64,000 nucleotides of DNA from Pseudomonas syringae CC1557 (GCF_000452705.1 NZ_CP007014.1:496001-560000), one strand, 5' to 3'; positions 44,044 through 54,840 are shown, counted from the stretch's first letter. Notes: generated by a model not told the origin, from the letters alone. Numbers and translations: made by a program.

Positions 44044-44859
44044 TTATTCCGGTGTTTGCGCGCCGCTGGTCCTGGACAGCTCAGTAGGCCGGGTTGCCGC
44101 ATTGGAGAATGCCAAATGATAGGCCAGGCCGACGAATACCGCGCCGCCCACTGCGTTGCCCAAAAATACCGGAATGAAATTGTCGCCGAACTGCGCCCAG
44201 CTCAAGGCACCAGCAAAGATTGCTGCAGGTATGACGAACATATTGGCGACGATGTGCTGAAAGCCGATTGCGACGAATGCCATCACCGGAAACCACATGC
44301 CGACCACTTTACCGATTACGTCCTTGCTCGCGTAGCTGAGCCACACCGCCAGGCAAACCAGCCAATTGCAGCCAATGCCCGAGATGAATGCCTGTTCGAA
44401 GCTGGCCCCCACCTTGGCATTGGCGATGGCTACGGTCTTGGCCATGAAGGGGCCTTCAGTCAGGCCCACCAGATGGCCGAAACAATAGGCGACGAACAGC
44501 GCGCCGATCAGATTGGCCAGCGTCACCAGCAACCAGTTACGCACCAACTGACCCAGGCCGATACGCCCGGCGAACAGTGCCATTGGCAGGCTCATCATGT
44601 TGCCAGTCAGCAACTCTCCGCCAGCGAGCACCACCAGAATCAACCCGACCGGGAACACCACAGCGCCAAGCAGATTGCCCAGCGACGCCCACTCGTGGGG
44701 GATCATGGTGCTGACATGAATGTCGAGAAGAAACCCGAGAGCAATGAAAGCCCCTGCCAGAAAGCCCAGAATCATCAACGAGGACAGGCTCAAATGAGCC
44801 TTCTTGATGCCGCTTTCGACGGCGATTTCAGCGATTTGCTGCGGGGTGTTCAGAGACAT
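44044..44859 (-). CDS. Formate/nitrite transporter (FNT) family channel
   Basis: The 271-residue inner-membrane protein has six transmembrane segments and FNT signatures: GFLAGAFIALGFLL, LAGGELLTGNMM, GIGCNWLVCLAVWLSYASKD and GFQHIVANMF. FNT channels pass formate, nitrite or related anions. There is no formate dehydrogenase or nitrite reductase gene nearby. The 44860-45212 stretch upstream holds nothing I could recognise. Confidence 0.88.
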   Translation of the reverse strand: MSLNTPQQIAEIAVESGIKKAHLSLSSLMILGFLAGAFIALGFLLDIHVSTMIPHEWASLGNLLGAVVFPVGLILVVLAGGELLTGNMMSLPMALFAGRIGLGQLVRNWLLVTLANLIGALFVAYCFGHLVGLTEGPFMAKTVAIANAKVGASFEQAFISGIGCNWLVCLAVWLSYASKDVIGKVVGMWFPVMAFVAIGFQHIVANMFVIPAAIFAGALSWAQFGDNFIPVFLGNAVGGAVFVGLAYHLAFSNAATRPTELSRTSGAQTPE

Positions 44860-45212
44860 GATGGGCTCGTGCGTGGTCGTGGGCTGAGCATGCGGACTAA
44901 AAGCTCAAGCGGTACGCGCATCTGTCGCACCGGGAAACGACGTTACGGAATGTTTCGGAAGATGGCTAATCGGATGTTTTGATCGGTTGATTGATAGGGT
45001 CAATGACTCAGGATGCTTCTGTCCGGGCTGTACTCATGATGGGGTTGGTGAGCAGGTTGTTGAGGCTCACGAGTCCGGTGGGCCTGGCGCTGGGGTAGGG
45101 GTGTTGAGCTCTGGCAGATTCTGTTTCGTGTGCTGCGACGGATTGCCTTTGGGGGAGGTGTTTACGAGTTTCTTTTGGTAGCTGCCAGATGAGTTGCAAT
45201 TGAAGCGCCCAA

Positions 45213-45246
45213 AAAAACAAAAGCCTCGTAATGCGCGGCTTTCAAA
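45213..45246 (-). terminator. Terminator left beyond the island (former tRNA terminator)
   Basis: On the reverse strand AAAGCCGCG-CATTA-CGAGGCTTT is followed by TGTTTTTTTG. It directly follows the duplicated tRNA 3' half at 45249-45294 in the same orientation. That is where the terminator of the intact tRNA would be before an insertion, so I read it as the original one. Confidence 0.7.
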
Positions 45247-45248
45247 GG

Positions 45249-45294
45249 TGGTGGGCCCACATGGACTCGAACCGTGGACCAAAGGATTATGAGT
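45249..45294 (-). repeat. Duplicated 3' half of tRNA (attachment-site copy)
   Basis: These 46 bases match 47236-47281 with a single mismatch (T at 45262 against C at 47249). They correspond to the tRNA from the anticodon loop through the T arm and acceptor to CCA. The 5' half is missing, so it is not a tRNA gene. It marks the far end of an element integrated into the tRNA gene. Confidence 0.9.
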
Positions 45295-45438
45295 TGCTGG
45301 GCGACGTGCTATGCCTAGAGAAATCGTTCGTAGGTGAACGTAGGTTGGCATAGCTGGAGGCCCTGTCGTAACTGGTATTGAGCGTCAACCTGAGCAATTA
45401 ATTAAGCCTGAAGTAAATAGTATCTTTGAAAGCAGATC

Positions 45439-45864
45439 CTATCTGCTATGTATCTCATAGCCTGGCAACGGAATTTCAGCAGTACTTGTGTACAGAGGCA
45501 TGGAACTATAGTCGATCTGCTCCAATATCGCCGGATCCCAAGTCTTTGTTTTAGCGGCCCAATACAACATACCTAACTTGATCGGTATTTTCCCCTGCCG
45601 TTCCTTACCTCGCCGGAAAGAAAATAGGTCGTAACCTTCGGGTACGAAGTATCTGTATGGGTCATAGTTTTCGATGTTAACCGAAAATCGCTCGAAGAAT
45701 TCAGGCATCAGCTCGTTTGCATCATCCCCTTCAATGCCGAGGTCACGATTGATATCTGTGGCTAGGCTTAAGTCTTCAAAAGCATTTGCACTGAACTCAA
45801 ATGTTTCTTGAATGCACGCTACTATTTTCCCGAGTAGTTCGTAATCAACGTCGTCATTGTTCAT
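45439..45864 (-). CDS. DUF1493-like protein, candidate immunity protein
   Basis: This 141-residue acidic cytoplasmic protein resembles the DUF1493 family (acyl-carrier-like, with DINRDLGIEGDDANELMPEF near residue 38). The start ATG at 45864 is directly adjacent to the stop of the upstream gene, so the two are coupled. Members of this family often sit beside T6SS Hcp genes and small toxins in enterobacteria, as I recall. Immunity to the upstream protein is inferred from this pairing and not shown. Confidence 0.65.
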   Translation of the reverse strand: MNNDDVDYELLGKIVACIQETFEFSANAFEDLSLATDINRDLGIEGDDANELMPEFFERFSVNIENYDPYRYFVPEGYDLFSFRRGKERQGKIPIKLGMLYWAAKTKTWDPAILEQIDYSSMPLYTSTAEIPLPGYEIHSR

Positions 45865-46296
45865 TCAAAATACCTGATCTTCGGGGCGCACAATAGCGTT
45901 GTAGGTGACTACAGTCTTGTAGCCAATCAGGCCTAGCTCGGCGGCGGTATAAGCCCATCCGAATACCGGTATCGCACGCCCTACGAATGCGGCGATGTAT
46001 GGGGTTCTTCTCAACTTTGGGGGCCGCATTCCGACTAGTGTTGGAGCTCGATATCCCCCGGGGAATTTTATTTTTCTAAGCATGCGCCGTGAAAGTATCG
46101 AGGCTACAGAGGTGTTTGGGATTGCGCCGCCAGGCTTTCCTCTAGTTGGAATTACATTAGCCCCGCTTACAATAGCCAAGGCAGACACTATATCGTCTAT
46201 GCCAAATTCTTCCATCGTAGTCTCGGCTGCAATCACCCAGAGCAAATGATCCGCAGTGAGCCCACAGTCTCCGTCATAACAGTAAATGTTCGGCAC
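45865..46296 (-). CDS. Small membrane-type protein, candidate T6SS effector
   Basis: The 143-residue basic protein starts with GTG at 46296 after GGAAGG. It has a first hydrophobic-acidic part (LTADHLLWVIAAETTMEEFG), the block IVSGANVIPTRGKPGGAIPN, and a C-terminal hydrophobic stretch (YIAAFVGRAIPVFGWAYTAA, residues about 99-118). It reminds me of the small STM2901-type proteins of Salmonella, from memory only. Placement between an Hcp gene and a DUF1493 gene suggests a secreted or membrane-acting toxin; no catalytic motif is visible. Confidence 0.6.
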   Translation of the reverse strand: MPNIYCYDGDCGLTADHLLWVIAAETTMEEFGIDDIVSALAIVSGANVIPTRGKPGGAIPNTSVASILSRRMLRKIKFPGGYRAPTLVGMRPPKLRRTPYIAAFVGRAIPVFGWAYTAAELGLIGYKTVVTYNAIVRPEDQVF

Positions 46297-46308
46297 TTAT
46301 ACCCTTCC

Positions 46309-46812
46309 TTATGCGTAAGTGTTGTTGCGGATCTGGTCCCAGCCAGCAGAGATTTTGCCCATAATCAGCCCCGTGGTGCGGCTTTGCTGGGAGTAAACAA
46401 TGTTGACTTTAGCGTAATCAAACCACACGACGTCTTCTGGAAATGACGAGGCTGCAGGGTCGAATATGTTTCCGCTGTGGATGCCACTTATAATCACTTC
46501 TTCAAATACAACTTCCAGATACTTTTGTTTTTCTCCGCCAGCCCTATGCACGCTCATTATTATCTTTTTGAAGTGCTGCCCCGAACAACAGGCCTCAAGT
46601 ATTTTAGGTGTTGCAATATCTACACGCTTCACAATGCTGAAGTGACTTAAGTAGACGCGGCCTACGGTGGCACCACCAGCCGAGCTGGCCGTTCTGGAGA
46701 CCGCTTGAGTAGCAGCAAGGTTGTAGGCAGTTATCTCTATCCAGTTTTTATGCTCGGAGTCCGAGGAATCGCCATCAAGACCGTCTATCCATAAAAAAGT
46801 ATCAAATGCCAT
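46309..46812 (-). CDS. hcp: Hcp-family type VI secretion protein
   Basis: The 167-residue protein has the Hcp fold signature: an N-terminal strand FDTFLWIDGLDGDSSDSEHK, WIEITAYNLAAT, VGRVYLSHFSIVKRVDIATP and VDIATPKILEACCSGQHFKK, and C-terminal KVNIVYSQQ. Hcp forms the hexameric tube of the T6SS and carries small effectors in its lumen. The ATG at 46812 has AAGGAG upstream. No other T6SS structural gene is in the window, so this is an orphan Hcp that would rely on a secretion system elsewhere. Confidence 0.85.
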   Translation of the reverse strand: MAFDTFLWIDGLDGDSSDSEHKNWIEITAYNLAATQAVSRTASSAGGATVGRVYLSHFSIVKRVDIATPKILEACCSGQHFKKIIMSVHRAGGEKQKYLEVVFEEVIISGIHSGNIFDPAASSFPEDVVWFDYAKVNIVYSQQSRTTGLIMGKISAGWDQIRNNTYA

Positions 46813-47183
46813 TCCTGCTCCTTGGAACTGATTGTCCCTATTCTGATTGAGGTCAGGGTCCAAGCTTAACGTCGCCAGGAAATCTCGCCAACCCTCGCCG
46901 CAGCGCGGGGCGTTAACCCCCCCTTTCCCTCAACGTCACAGTCAGCTCGTCAGCACCGCATATTTGCCGAGGGCCGACCACTTGTCTGCTAATCCCGGCT
47001 CAGCGTTCTGTTGGCGCCCCGTTCGGCTCCAAGAAAAACCAGCTATTGCACTCAATCGGATGAGGCTTCCTGACTTTTCAGGAGAAGGGATAACCGAGGG
47101 TTAGGGCACACCGTGACCGAACTGCCAGGTAATCGCTGACTGTCCTAAAAAAGTATCTGGATGGAAGGGGGCTGCGAAATCAT

Positions 47184-47224
47184 GTTCCGAAAAACAAACG
47201 GCCTACGGTTTTAAGACGTAAGCC
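47184..47224 (-). terminator. Terminator downstream of the intact tRNA
   Basis: On the reverse strand GGCTTACG (47217-47224) pairs with CGTAGGCC (47200-47207) with one G-T pair, and is followed by GTTTGTTTTT. It ends the transcript of the intact tRNA and lies inside the island, so it came with the insertion. Confidence 0.7.
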
Positions 47225-47235
47225 ATCGTTTTGTA

Positions 47236-47312
47236 TGGTGGGCCCACACGGACTCGAACCGTGGACCAAAGGATTATGAGTCCTCTGCTCTAACCAACTG
47301 AGCTATGGGCCC
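47236..47312 (-). tRNA. tRNA with CAU anticodon (Ile2 lysidine type or elongator Met)
   Basis: The 77-base gene begins GGGCCCATAGCTCAGTTGG on the reverse strand and ends with CCA encoded. The anticodon loop is CTCATAA with CAT at 47276-47278. The variable region (TTTGGTC) resembles E. coli tRNA-Ile2, whose CAU is changed to lysidine-AU by TilS, more than elongator tRNA-Met, so Ile2 is my preferred call. Its 3' half is the integration site of the adjacent island. Confidence 0.92.
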
Positions 47313-47327
47313 TCAGTAGGTCGCGGA

Positions 47328-49817
47328 TTATAACGGCGGTTTCGCGGCTGTGCTATCCGAAACGTCCGAAAGATTCATAAGAAGAAACCTCGCGCTGAAT
47401 TCTTCGGGGAGGACGGGCAGGCTGCTGATGAAGCCTTGCATCTGTTCGCAGCCTTCGGAGGCGAGGAATTGCTGCTGTTCGCGGGTCTCGACGCCTTCGG
47501 CAATTACGGTCAATTGCAGGCTTCGGCCCAGTGCGATAATGGCGCGGACGATGGCGGCGTCGTGGGTGTCGTCGGGAAGGCCGCGGACGAAGGACTGGTC
47601 GATCTTGAGGATGTCCAGTGGCAGGCGTTTGAGGTAGCTCAGCGATGAGTAGCCGGTGCCGAAGTCGTCGATGGCCAATTGCACGCCGAGTTTCTTCAGT
47701 TTGTGCAGCACCTCCAGTGCTTCCTGCGTCTGGCTCATGATGAAGTTTTCGGTGATTTCCAGTTGCAGACAATCGGGCGACAGCCCGTTGTCTGCCAGCA
47801 GCTCTTCGATGTGTTCGACCAGGTTTGGCTGACGCAGCTGGGCGCCTGCCAGGTTGACCGATAGCGGGCCGAATGGCTGAAAGGCTTTGCGCCACTTGCC
47901 CATTTGACGGCAGGCTTGCTCCAGCACCCAGTCACCGATTTGCAGGATCATGCCGTTCTCTTCGGCCAGCGGGATGAAGCTTTCAGGGGGCACGTCGCCT
48001 AAGGTCGGGTGGCTCCAGCGAATCAGCGCTTCAGCACCCACCAGCGTCTCGGTCAGCAGGCTGATCTTGGGCTGGTAGGACAGGCTCAACTGGTTACGGT
48101 CGAGTGCGCGCCTCAACTCCTGCTCCAGCGCGATGCGTTCGCTGGCCTGAACCGTCAGATCACGGGTGTAGCTTTCGACGCGGTTGCGGCCTTTGGCCTT
48201 GGATTGGTACATGGCGGCGTCGGCATTTTTGACCAGCGTCGCGACGTCGCTGCCGTCTGTGGGGAATATGCAACTGCCGATGCTGGGGCTGATGAAGAGC
48301 TCGTGTTCACCCGCCTGGAAAGGCGCGCTAAAGCAGGCCAGCAGTTTATGGGCGATGGTCAGTGCGTCACCGGGTTGCAGCAGGCCGGGTAGCAGGACGA
48401 TGAACTCGTCACCACCGAGCCGTGCAACGGTGTCGATGTCTCGCAGGCTCTCCTTGAGGCGATGAGCAATGCCCTTGAGGAGCAGATCGCCGACCGGATG
48501 GCCCAGGCTGTCGTTGATATGCTTGAAGCGGTCCAGATCCAGGAACAACACAGCACCAAGACCGCCTGACTCCTCGCTGTGCAGCAGCGCTGACTGCAGG
48601 CGGCTCTCGAATAGGGTTCGATTGGGCAGGCCGGTAAGGGGATCGTGATGTGCCTGATAGTCCAGTCTTGCCTGGGCGTGTTTAAGGCTGGAGATGTCGG
48701 CGAATACTGCGACGAAATGCGTCAAGAGGCCGCCTTTGTTGCACACGGCGCTGATGGTCAGCCAGCTTGGGTAAAGCTCGCCATTCTTGCGACGGTTGCT
48801 GATCTCGCCCTGCCAGTGACCTTCGGCGCTCAGTTGGTGCCACATCGCTGCGTAGAATGCGCTGTCATGCTGGCCTGAGGCGAGCAGGCGAGGTGTCTGG
48901 CCGAGCGCTTCGCTCTCGCTGTATCCGGTAATCGCACTGAATGCCCGGTTGACAGCTGTGATGCGCTGATCGGTGTCGGTGATCAGTACGCCCTCGGCAG
49001 TGCTTTCGAAGACCGTTGCCGCAAGATGCAGTTTTTCCTGCATTTGCTGGTTTTGGGTGATGTCCCGCGAGATCGTCAGCAGGCAGTCTTCACCTGCGAT
49101 CACGAGCGGCTGCGATGACAACTCACAGATCCGGATGTTGCCACTGGCGTCGCGCAGGCGGACTCTCAGGTCACGCACGGAACCGTGGCTTTTAAGTCGT
49201 TCAATCATGGTGTGGCGATCATTCAGGTCAGCCCAGATGCCAAGATCGAACGTCGAGTGCGCAACGCATTGCTGTTCGCTGTACCCGGTAATGCGGCAAA
49301 ACCCTTCATTGACCTCCAATACCATCCCGTCCTCCTGGCGGGTTAGCGCCAGTCCGTCAGGAGAGTCGTGGAAGGCGTTGGCGAACTTCTCTTCGGAGAA
49401 TTGCAATTGCTGCTGGGCTTGTTTGAGCTGGGTAATGTCGCGGACGACTACCAGCACGGCTGGCGTTGAGCAGAAATCGAGAGGCTGGGCTGACATGAGG
49501 CCCGAAAAGGTCTGGCCGTTCTTGCACCGAAAAGGGACTTCCAGATTGTGGATAACGCCTTTTTGCAATTGCTCCAGAATGTTTGGACCCATGCCTGGAA
49601 CTGCCCACAGATTCAGCTCGGTGGGGGTTCTGCCAATCGCCTCGTCAATCGCAATCCCCGTCTGCCTCGCGAACGCCGCGTTGGCATCCATGATGTGTCC
49701 ATTGACAAGGCTGGCGATGATCATCGTATCTGGGCATTGAGCGAAAACAGAGGCGAACTTGCATTCCGACAAGCGCAACGCTTCCAGGACGCTGTTATCG
49801 ATTATTACTCCACGCAT
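47328..49817 (-). CDS. PAS-PAS-PAS-GGDEF-EAL c-di-GMP protein
   Basis: The 829-residue protein has three PAS domains (about 15-130, 140-260, 265-385), a GGDEF domain with ARLGGDEFIVLL near residue 470 preceded by the inhibitory site RDID, and an EAL domain with GAEALIRW near 595, VNLAGAQL, LEITENF, IDDFGTGYSS and AEGVETREQ. Both activities look intact. It occupies the place next to rpoD held in P. aeruginosa by RmcA, but is much shorter and lacks the N-terminal periplasmic domain of that protein. The ATG at 49817 has a poor Shine-Dalgarno. Confidence 0.9.
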   Translation of the reverse strand: MRGVIIDNSVLEALRLSECKFASVFAQCPDTMIIASLVNGHIMDANAAFARQTGIAIDEAIGRTPTELNLWAVPGMGPNILEQLQKGVIHNLEVPFRCKNGQTFSGLMSAQPLDFCSTPAVLVVVRDITQLKQAQQQLQFSEEKFANAFHDSPDGLALTRQEDGMVLEVNEGFCRITGYSEQQCVAHSTFDLGIWADLNDRHTMIERLKSHGSVRDLRVRLRDASGNIRICELSSQPLVIAGEDCLLTISRDITQNQQMQEKLHLAATVFESTAEGVLITDTDQRITAVNRAFSAITGYSESEALGQTPRLLASGQHDSAFYAAMWHQLSAEGHWQGEISNRRKNGELYPSWLTISAVCNKGGLLTHFVAVFADISSLKHAQARLDYQAHHDPLTGLPNRTLFESRLQSALLHSEESGGLGAVLFLDLDRFKHINDSLGHPVGDLLLKGIAHRLKESLRDIDTVARLGGDEFIVLLPGLLQPGDALTIAHKLLACFSAPFQAGEHELFISPSIGSCIFPTDGSDVATLVKNADAAMYQSKAKGRNRVESYTRDLTVQASERIALEQELRRALDRNQLSLSYQPKISLLTETLVGAEALIRWSHPTLGDVPPESFIPLAEENGMILQIGDWVLEQACRQMGKWRKAFQPFGPLSVNLAGAQLRQPNLVEHIEELLADNGLSPDCLQLEITENFIMSQTQEALEVLHKLKKLGVQLAIDDFGTGYSSLSYLKRLPLDILKIDQSFVRGLPDDTHDAAIVRAIIALGRSLQLTVIAEGVETREQQQFLASEGCEQMQGFISSLPVLPEEFSARFLLMNLSDVSDSTAAKPPL

Positions 49818-50029
49818 AGGGGGCTCACGTCCGTCTCGGACTATCGCTGATGTGACATGACCCTTGCGGACAACGTTGAGCCAAGGATTACCCGAAGCAG
49901 TGTGTCTGTTGTATTACCTAGTTGTAGGTCAATTCGTCAGTGCCTGCAATTAGATTGAAGTCTGACAGTGCCAGGGTTTATCAGATGTGTGCTTGCCCGC
50001 ACGTTTTGATGTCGAGGGGGCGAAAACGC

Positions 50030-50055
50030 AAAACCCCCGGCATGCCGGGGGTTTT
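50030..50055 (-). terminator. rpoD terminator
   Basis: AAAACCCCCGGC and GCCGGGGGTTTT form a perfect stem, with T-rich flanks on both sides, so it may work in both directions. It lies 19 bases after the rpoD stop. Confidence 0.9.
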
Positions 50056-50073
50056 GTTGACTCGCTGGTGCGA

Positions 50074-51921
<1,848 letters not shown>

Positions 51922-51968
51922 AACACCCTATCCACTGAAGGTCTTGGCGGGCAAAAAACAAGCCGAGG

Positions 51969-51974
51969 ATTATA
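51969..51974 (-). promoter_or_regulatory. Possible -10 box before rpoD
   Basis: TATAAT is found on the reverse strand 48 bases upstream of the rpoD start, in the 67-base gap after dnaG. No convincing -35 lies 16-18 bases further upstream, so this is a tentative internal promoter, possibly for an alternative sigma factor. Confidence 0.35.
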
Positions 51975-51988
51975 CCCGAGCTATGACC

Positions 51989-53944
51989 TCACGCGCCAGT
52001 TGAGGTCGGGGTTTGTGCGGGAACATTGCGATTTAGCAGTTCCCGAAGCTGAATTTTCTCTTCTGGGCTCAGCTCGGTTTGCCGAGCCTTGCTGATCAGA
52101 TGTTCCAGACTGCGCTCGCGTTGGCGAGCGGATAGACTAGTTATAGTGTCGAAAAACTGTTGTTCAAGGTTATCGGCCTCAATCAGCCATTCCTTTTCGG
52201 CCAGGGCGCGTAATAAACGACCCTGTTCCGTTCCGTGCCACCGTGCTATCAACTGTAACGACCGAAGGTTGGGATTCTTTTGCCTGGCTTCAATCAGCGC
52301 GACCAGTAATTGTGCGTTTGACTGGTCTTCTGCCGCGAAGTGGCTGGCATTTTCGACCTTTTCGGCCAGTTCCGGGTGATGCAGCAGGGTTCTCAGCGCG
52401 GCCTGCATCGGCGGTTCGACGGCGGTCGGTACGCGCGGCGTGCGCGGTTCGAAGTCCTGCCGCTTGCCGTTTTTGCCCCAGGACTTGTTGTCCCACTTTT
52501 TCTGATTCGGACCGCCGGTTTTCTTTGGTGTCCATTCCTGCTGCGCTTCGTAACCGCCTTGTGGCTGGTAGTCGGCGAAGTCAGGCATCGCATCGTAGTC
52601 GACATACGGATTATAGCTGGGTGGTGCATCCGCCGGTGCGCTCTGCACCAGTTGATTGACCGCCTCGCCGCTAAGCCCGGTAATTTCACTCAGGCGCTGA
52701 CGCATTAGCGTGCGCAGGTTTGCGCCGGGTACTTTATCGATCAGTGGCGCCGCGAGGGTGGCCATGTGTGCCTTGCCTTCCAGCGAGCGCGGGTCGGACT
52801 CTTTGGTCAATTGCTCGAAAAAGTAATCGGCCAGCGGCTGCGCATGCTGATTGATGCGCGCCTTGAACGCGTCGGTGCCCTCGGAGCGCACCAGCGTATC
52901 CGGGTCTTCGCCTTCCGGGAGAAACAGAAAGCGCGCCCTTCGGCCATCCTGCAGGCTTGACAGTGCAGCTTCGAGCGCTCGCCATGCGGCGTTGCGTCCG
53001 GCCTGATCGCCGTCAAAGCAGAACAGCACGTTGGGCACGACCCGAAACAGCCGTTTCAAATGTTCTTCACTGGTCGCTGTACCCAGTGTTGCCACGGCAT
53101 TGCGCAGACCTTGCTGGGCCAGGGCGATGACGTCCATGTAGCCTTCGACGACAATGATCTCGTCGAGGTTGCGATTGAATTTGCGCGCCTCGAACAGCCC
53201 GTACAGTTCCTGACCCTTGTGGAACACCGGGGTTTCCGGGGAGTTCAGGTACTTGGGCTTGTCATCGCCGAGTACGCGGCCGCCAAAGGCAATGATGCGC
53301 CCGCGCGAATCGCGAATCGGAAACATCACCCGGTCGCGGAAGCGGTCGTAGCGTTTGCCGGTTTCTGCGTTTTCGATCAGCAGGCCTGCGTCGATCATGA
53401 CTTTCTGCTGTAGCGCGTCGCTGCTCAGGTGTTTGTACAGGTTGTCCCAGCCGGGTGGCGCGAAGCCCAGGCCGAAGTCCCGTGCGATCTCGCCCGACAG
53501 CCCGCGCCCTTTGAGGTAATCCACTGCTGCCTTGCGCGCCGGATGGCTTTTCAGGGCCTGACGATAGAACTCGGCAGCGGCGTTCAGCAGCGGGTAGAGC
53601 GGGGAGTCTGTTGGCTGGCGTGGTTTCTGGCCTTTAACGCCTTGTTCGCGTGGCACTTCCATGCCGGCAGCTTTGGCCAGGTCCTCGACCGCCTGGGGGA
53701 AGTCCAGGTTGTCGTGATCCATGATGAAACCGAGCGCGTTACCGCCCGCGCCGCAGCCAAAGCAGTAATAGAACTGTTTGTCCGGGCTGACACTGAATGA
53801 GGGGGTTTTCTCTTTGTGGAACGGGCAGCACGCGCTGTAATTCTTCCCGGATTTCTTGAGCTGCACGCGCGAACTGACAACATCGACGATGTCGGTGCGG
53901 TTCAGAAGGTCGTCGATAAAGCTCTGGGGAATCAGCCCGGCCAT
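51989..53944 (-). CDS. dnaG: DNA primase DnaG
   Basis: The 651-residue enzyme makes RNA primers for replication. The N-terminal zinc finger is CCPFHKEKTPSFSVSPDKQF plus CFGCGAGG (CHC2), the Toprim core has IIVVEGYMDVIAL and FCFDGDQAGRNAA, and the C-terminal part is the DnaB-binding domain. The ATG at 53944 gives the usual MAGLIPQSFIDDLL start; the frame is open to 53971. It lies between rpsU and rpoD as expected. The 53945-54375 gap shows no gene I would support. Confidence 0.97.
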   Translation of the reverse strand: MAGLIPQSFIDDLLNRTDIVDVVSSRVQLKKSGKNYSACCPFHKEKTPSFSVSPDKQFYYCFGCGAGGNALGFIMDHDNLDFPQAVEDLAKAAGMEVPREQGVKGQKPRQPTDSPLYPLLNAAAEFYRQALKSHPARKAAVDYLKGRGLSGEIARDFGLGFAPPGWDNLYKHLSSDALQQKVMIDAGLLIENAETGKRYDRFRDRVMFPIRDSRGRIIAFGGRVLGDDKPKYLNSPETPVFHKGQELYGLFEARKFNRNLDEIIVVEGYMDVIALAQQGLRNAVATLGTATSEEHLKRLFRVVPNVLFCFDGDQAGRNAAWRALEAALSSLQDGRRARFLFLPEGEDPDTLVRSEGTDAFKARINQHAQPLADYFFEQLTKESDPRSLEGKAHMATLAAPLIDKVPGANLRTLMRQRLSEITGLSGEAVNQLVQSAPADAPPSYNPYVDYDAMPDFADYQPQGGYEAQQEWTPKKTGGPNQKKWDNKSWGKNGKRQDFEPRTPRVPTAVEPPMQAALRTLLHHPELAEKVENASHFAAEDQSNAQLLVALIEARQKNPNLRSLQLIARWHGTEQGRLLRALAEKEWLIEADNLEQQFFDTITSLSARQRERSLEHLISKARQTELSPEEKIQLRELLNRNVPAQTPTSTGA

Positions 53945-54375
53945 GGCGTTCTCGTCATTCAAGCGTGTCACAAAAATATCGGATGACTCTACGAGTCTTC
54001 CGTCAGCCTGTCAGCCGTCTTTTGTGCGACGACAGCAATACGCGGGCACGTCTTTGTGTCCGAAGGTCGGCGCTGAAATCAGTAGGAGTTGAGTGCGTGA
54101 TCGTCGAGTTGATCATCGGGCCGTAGCCTTTGATGTTCATCTGATATCAAACGAGACGCTGCCTTGGCTGAGCTTCTTGCGAAGTCATCAAGGCATACTC
54201 GTCTTGTTCACTGGCCGTCTTGTTGCCCGTGTGGGCATGACCAGTGTTGCCTGCAAGCAGGCCGGACGTGCTTGACTGAATATCCGGGTCGCGTGTGCGG
54301 CCTGTAAAGTCGGTCAATTAGCTAGCGCGAAGCTCTCGCAGCTATACAGCTTTAACAGTGCTGCAACTGCCGACA

Positions 54376-54395
54376 GCCCAGCTGATTGGCTGGGC
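54376..54395 (-). terminator. Hairpin downstream of rpsU
   Basis: GCCCAGC and GCTGGGC form a 7-base stem with a 6-base loop, about 30 bases after the rpsU stop, with no T-run following. In E. coli a terminator or processing site separates rpsU from dnaG; this may be the equivalent. Confidence 0.45.
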
Positions 54396-54426
54396 AAGGC
54401 AGAAGCTTGCGACGCAAGTCTGTAAA

Positions 54427-54642
54427 TTAATACAGACGAACGGCGCGGCGCTGTTCGCGCTGGACTTTCTTGGCGTGGCGTTTGACAGCAGCTGCTGCCT
54501 TGCGCTTACGCTCCGAAGTCGGCTTCTCGTAAAATTCGCGGCTACGAACTTCAGCCAGAACACCGGCTTTTTCGCAGGAGCGCTTGAAACGACGCAGAGC
54601 TACGTCGAAGGGTTCGTTCTCTTTAACTTTGACGGCTGGCAT
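54427..54642 (-). CDS. rpsU: 30S ribosomal protein S21
   Basis: The 71-residue basic protein begins [20 protein letters not shown] and has the family block [20 protein letters not shown] followed by [14 protein letters not shown]21 helps the 30S subunit engage mRNA leaders. It is the first gene of the macromolecular synthesis operon and is divergent from tsaD. Confidence 0.98.
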
Positions 54643-54840
54643 CCAGAGCTACCTTCATTCATTACCGGGGTCAACGCTTCGTGCAAACACTGCACAAAAG
54701 TACGTCGGTTTTTAAGGGTTGCGGATGTTAACTCCTCATTGAGAGGAATGCAAAGCCTCTGATCGAAAACCGCTGGTCGGCACCTCGGGCGGCGACTATT
54801 ATGCGCGCCTTCAAATCTGCCCCCTACAAGGCGCAAACCC

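Larger units (their letters stand above)
45249..47281. mobile_element. Small genomic island at tRNA-CAU carrying an Hcp cassette
   Basis: The element is bounded by 46-base direct repeats of the tRNA 3' half. It carries three genes on the minus strand (Hcp-like, candidate effector, DUF1493) with higher AT content than the neighbours, and no integrase. It is either the residue of a larger integrative element or a cassette mobilised in trans. The 46813-47183 part has no gene I could support. Confidence 0.75.

Noticed and set aside
44975..45002. Anr/FNR box upstream of the formate/nitrite channel gene
   Set aside because: TTGATCGG-TTGATTGATAG repeats TTGAT in direct orientation, and no TTGAT-N4-ATCAA arrangement is found.
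45249..45294. A second tRNA gene
   Set aside because: Only the 3' half matches. The sequence after position 45294 cannot complete a D arm or acceptor stem.
46847..47104. 85-codon plus-strand frame in the island, and a possible integrase remnant on either strand
   Set aside because: No start signal and no integrase motif can be read; stops interrupt the short blocks that looked promising.
54093..54275. 60-codon frame between rpsU and dnaG
   Set aside because: It is antisense to the operon, has no good ribosome-binding site and no recognisable content.
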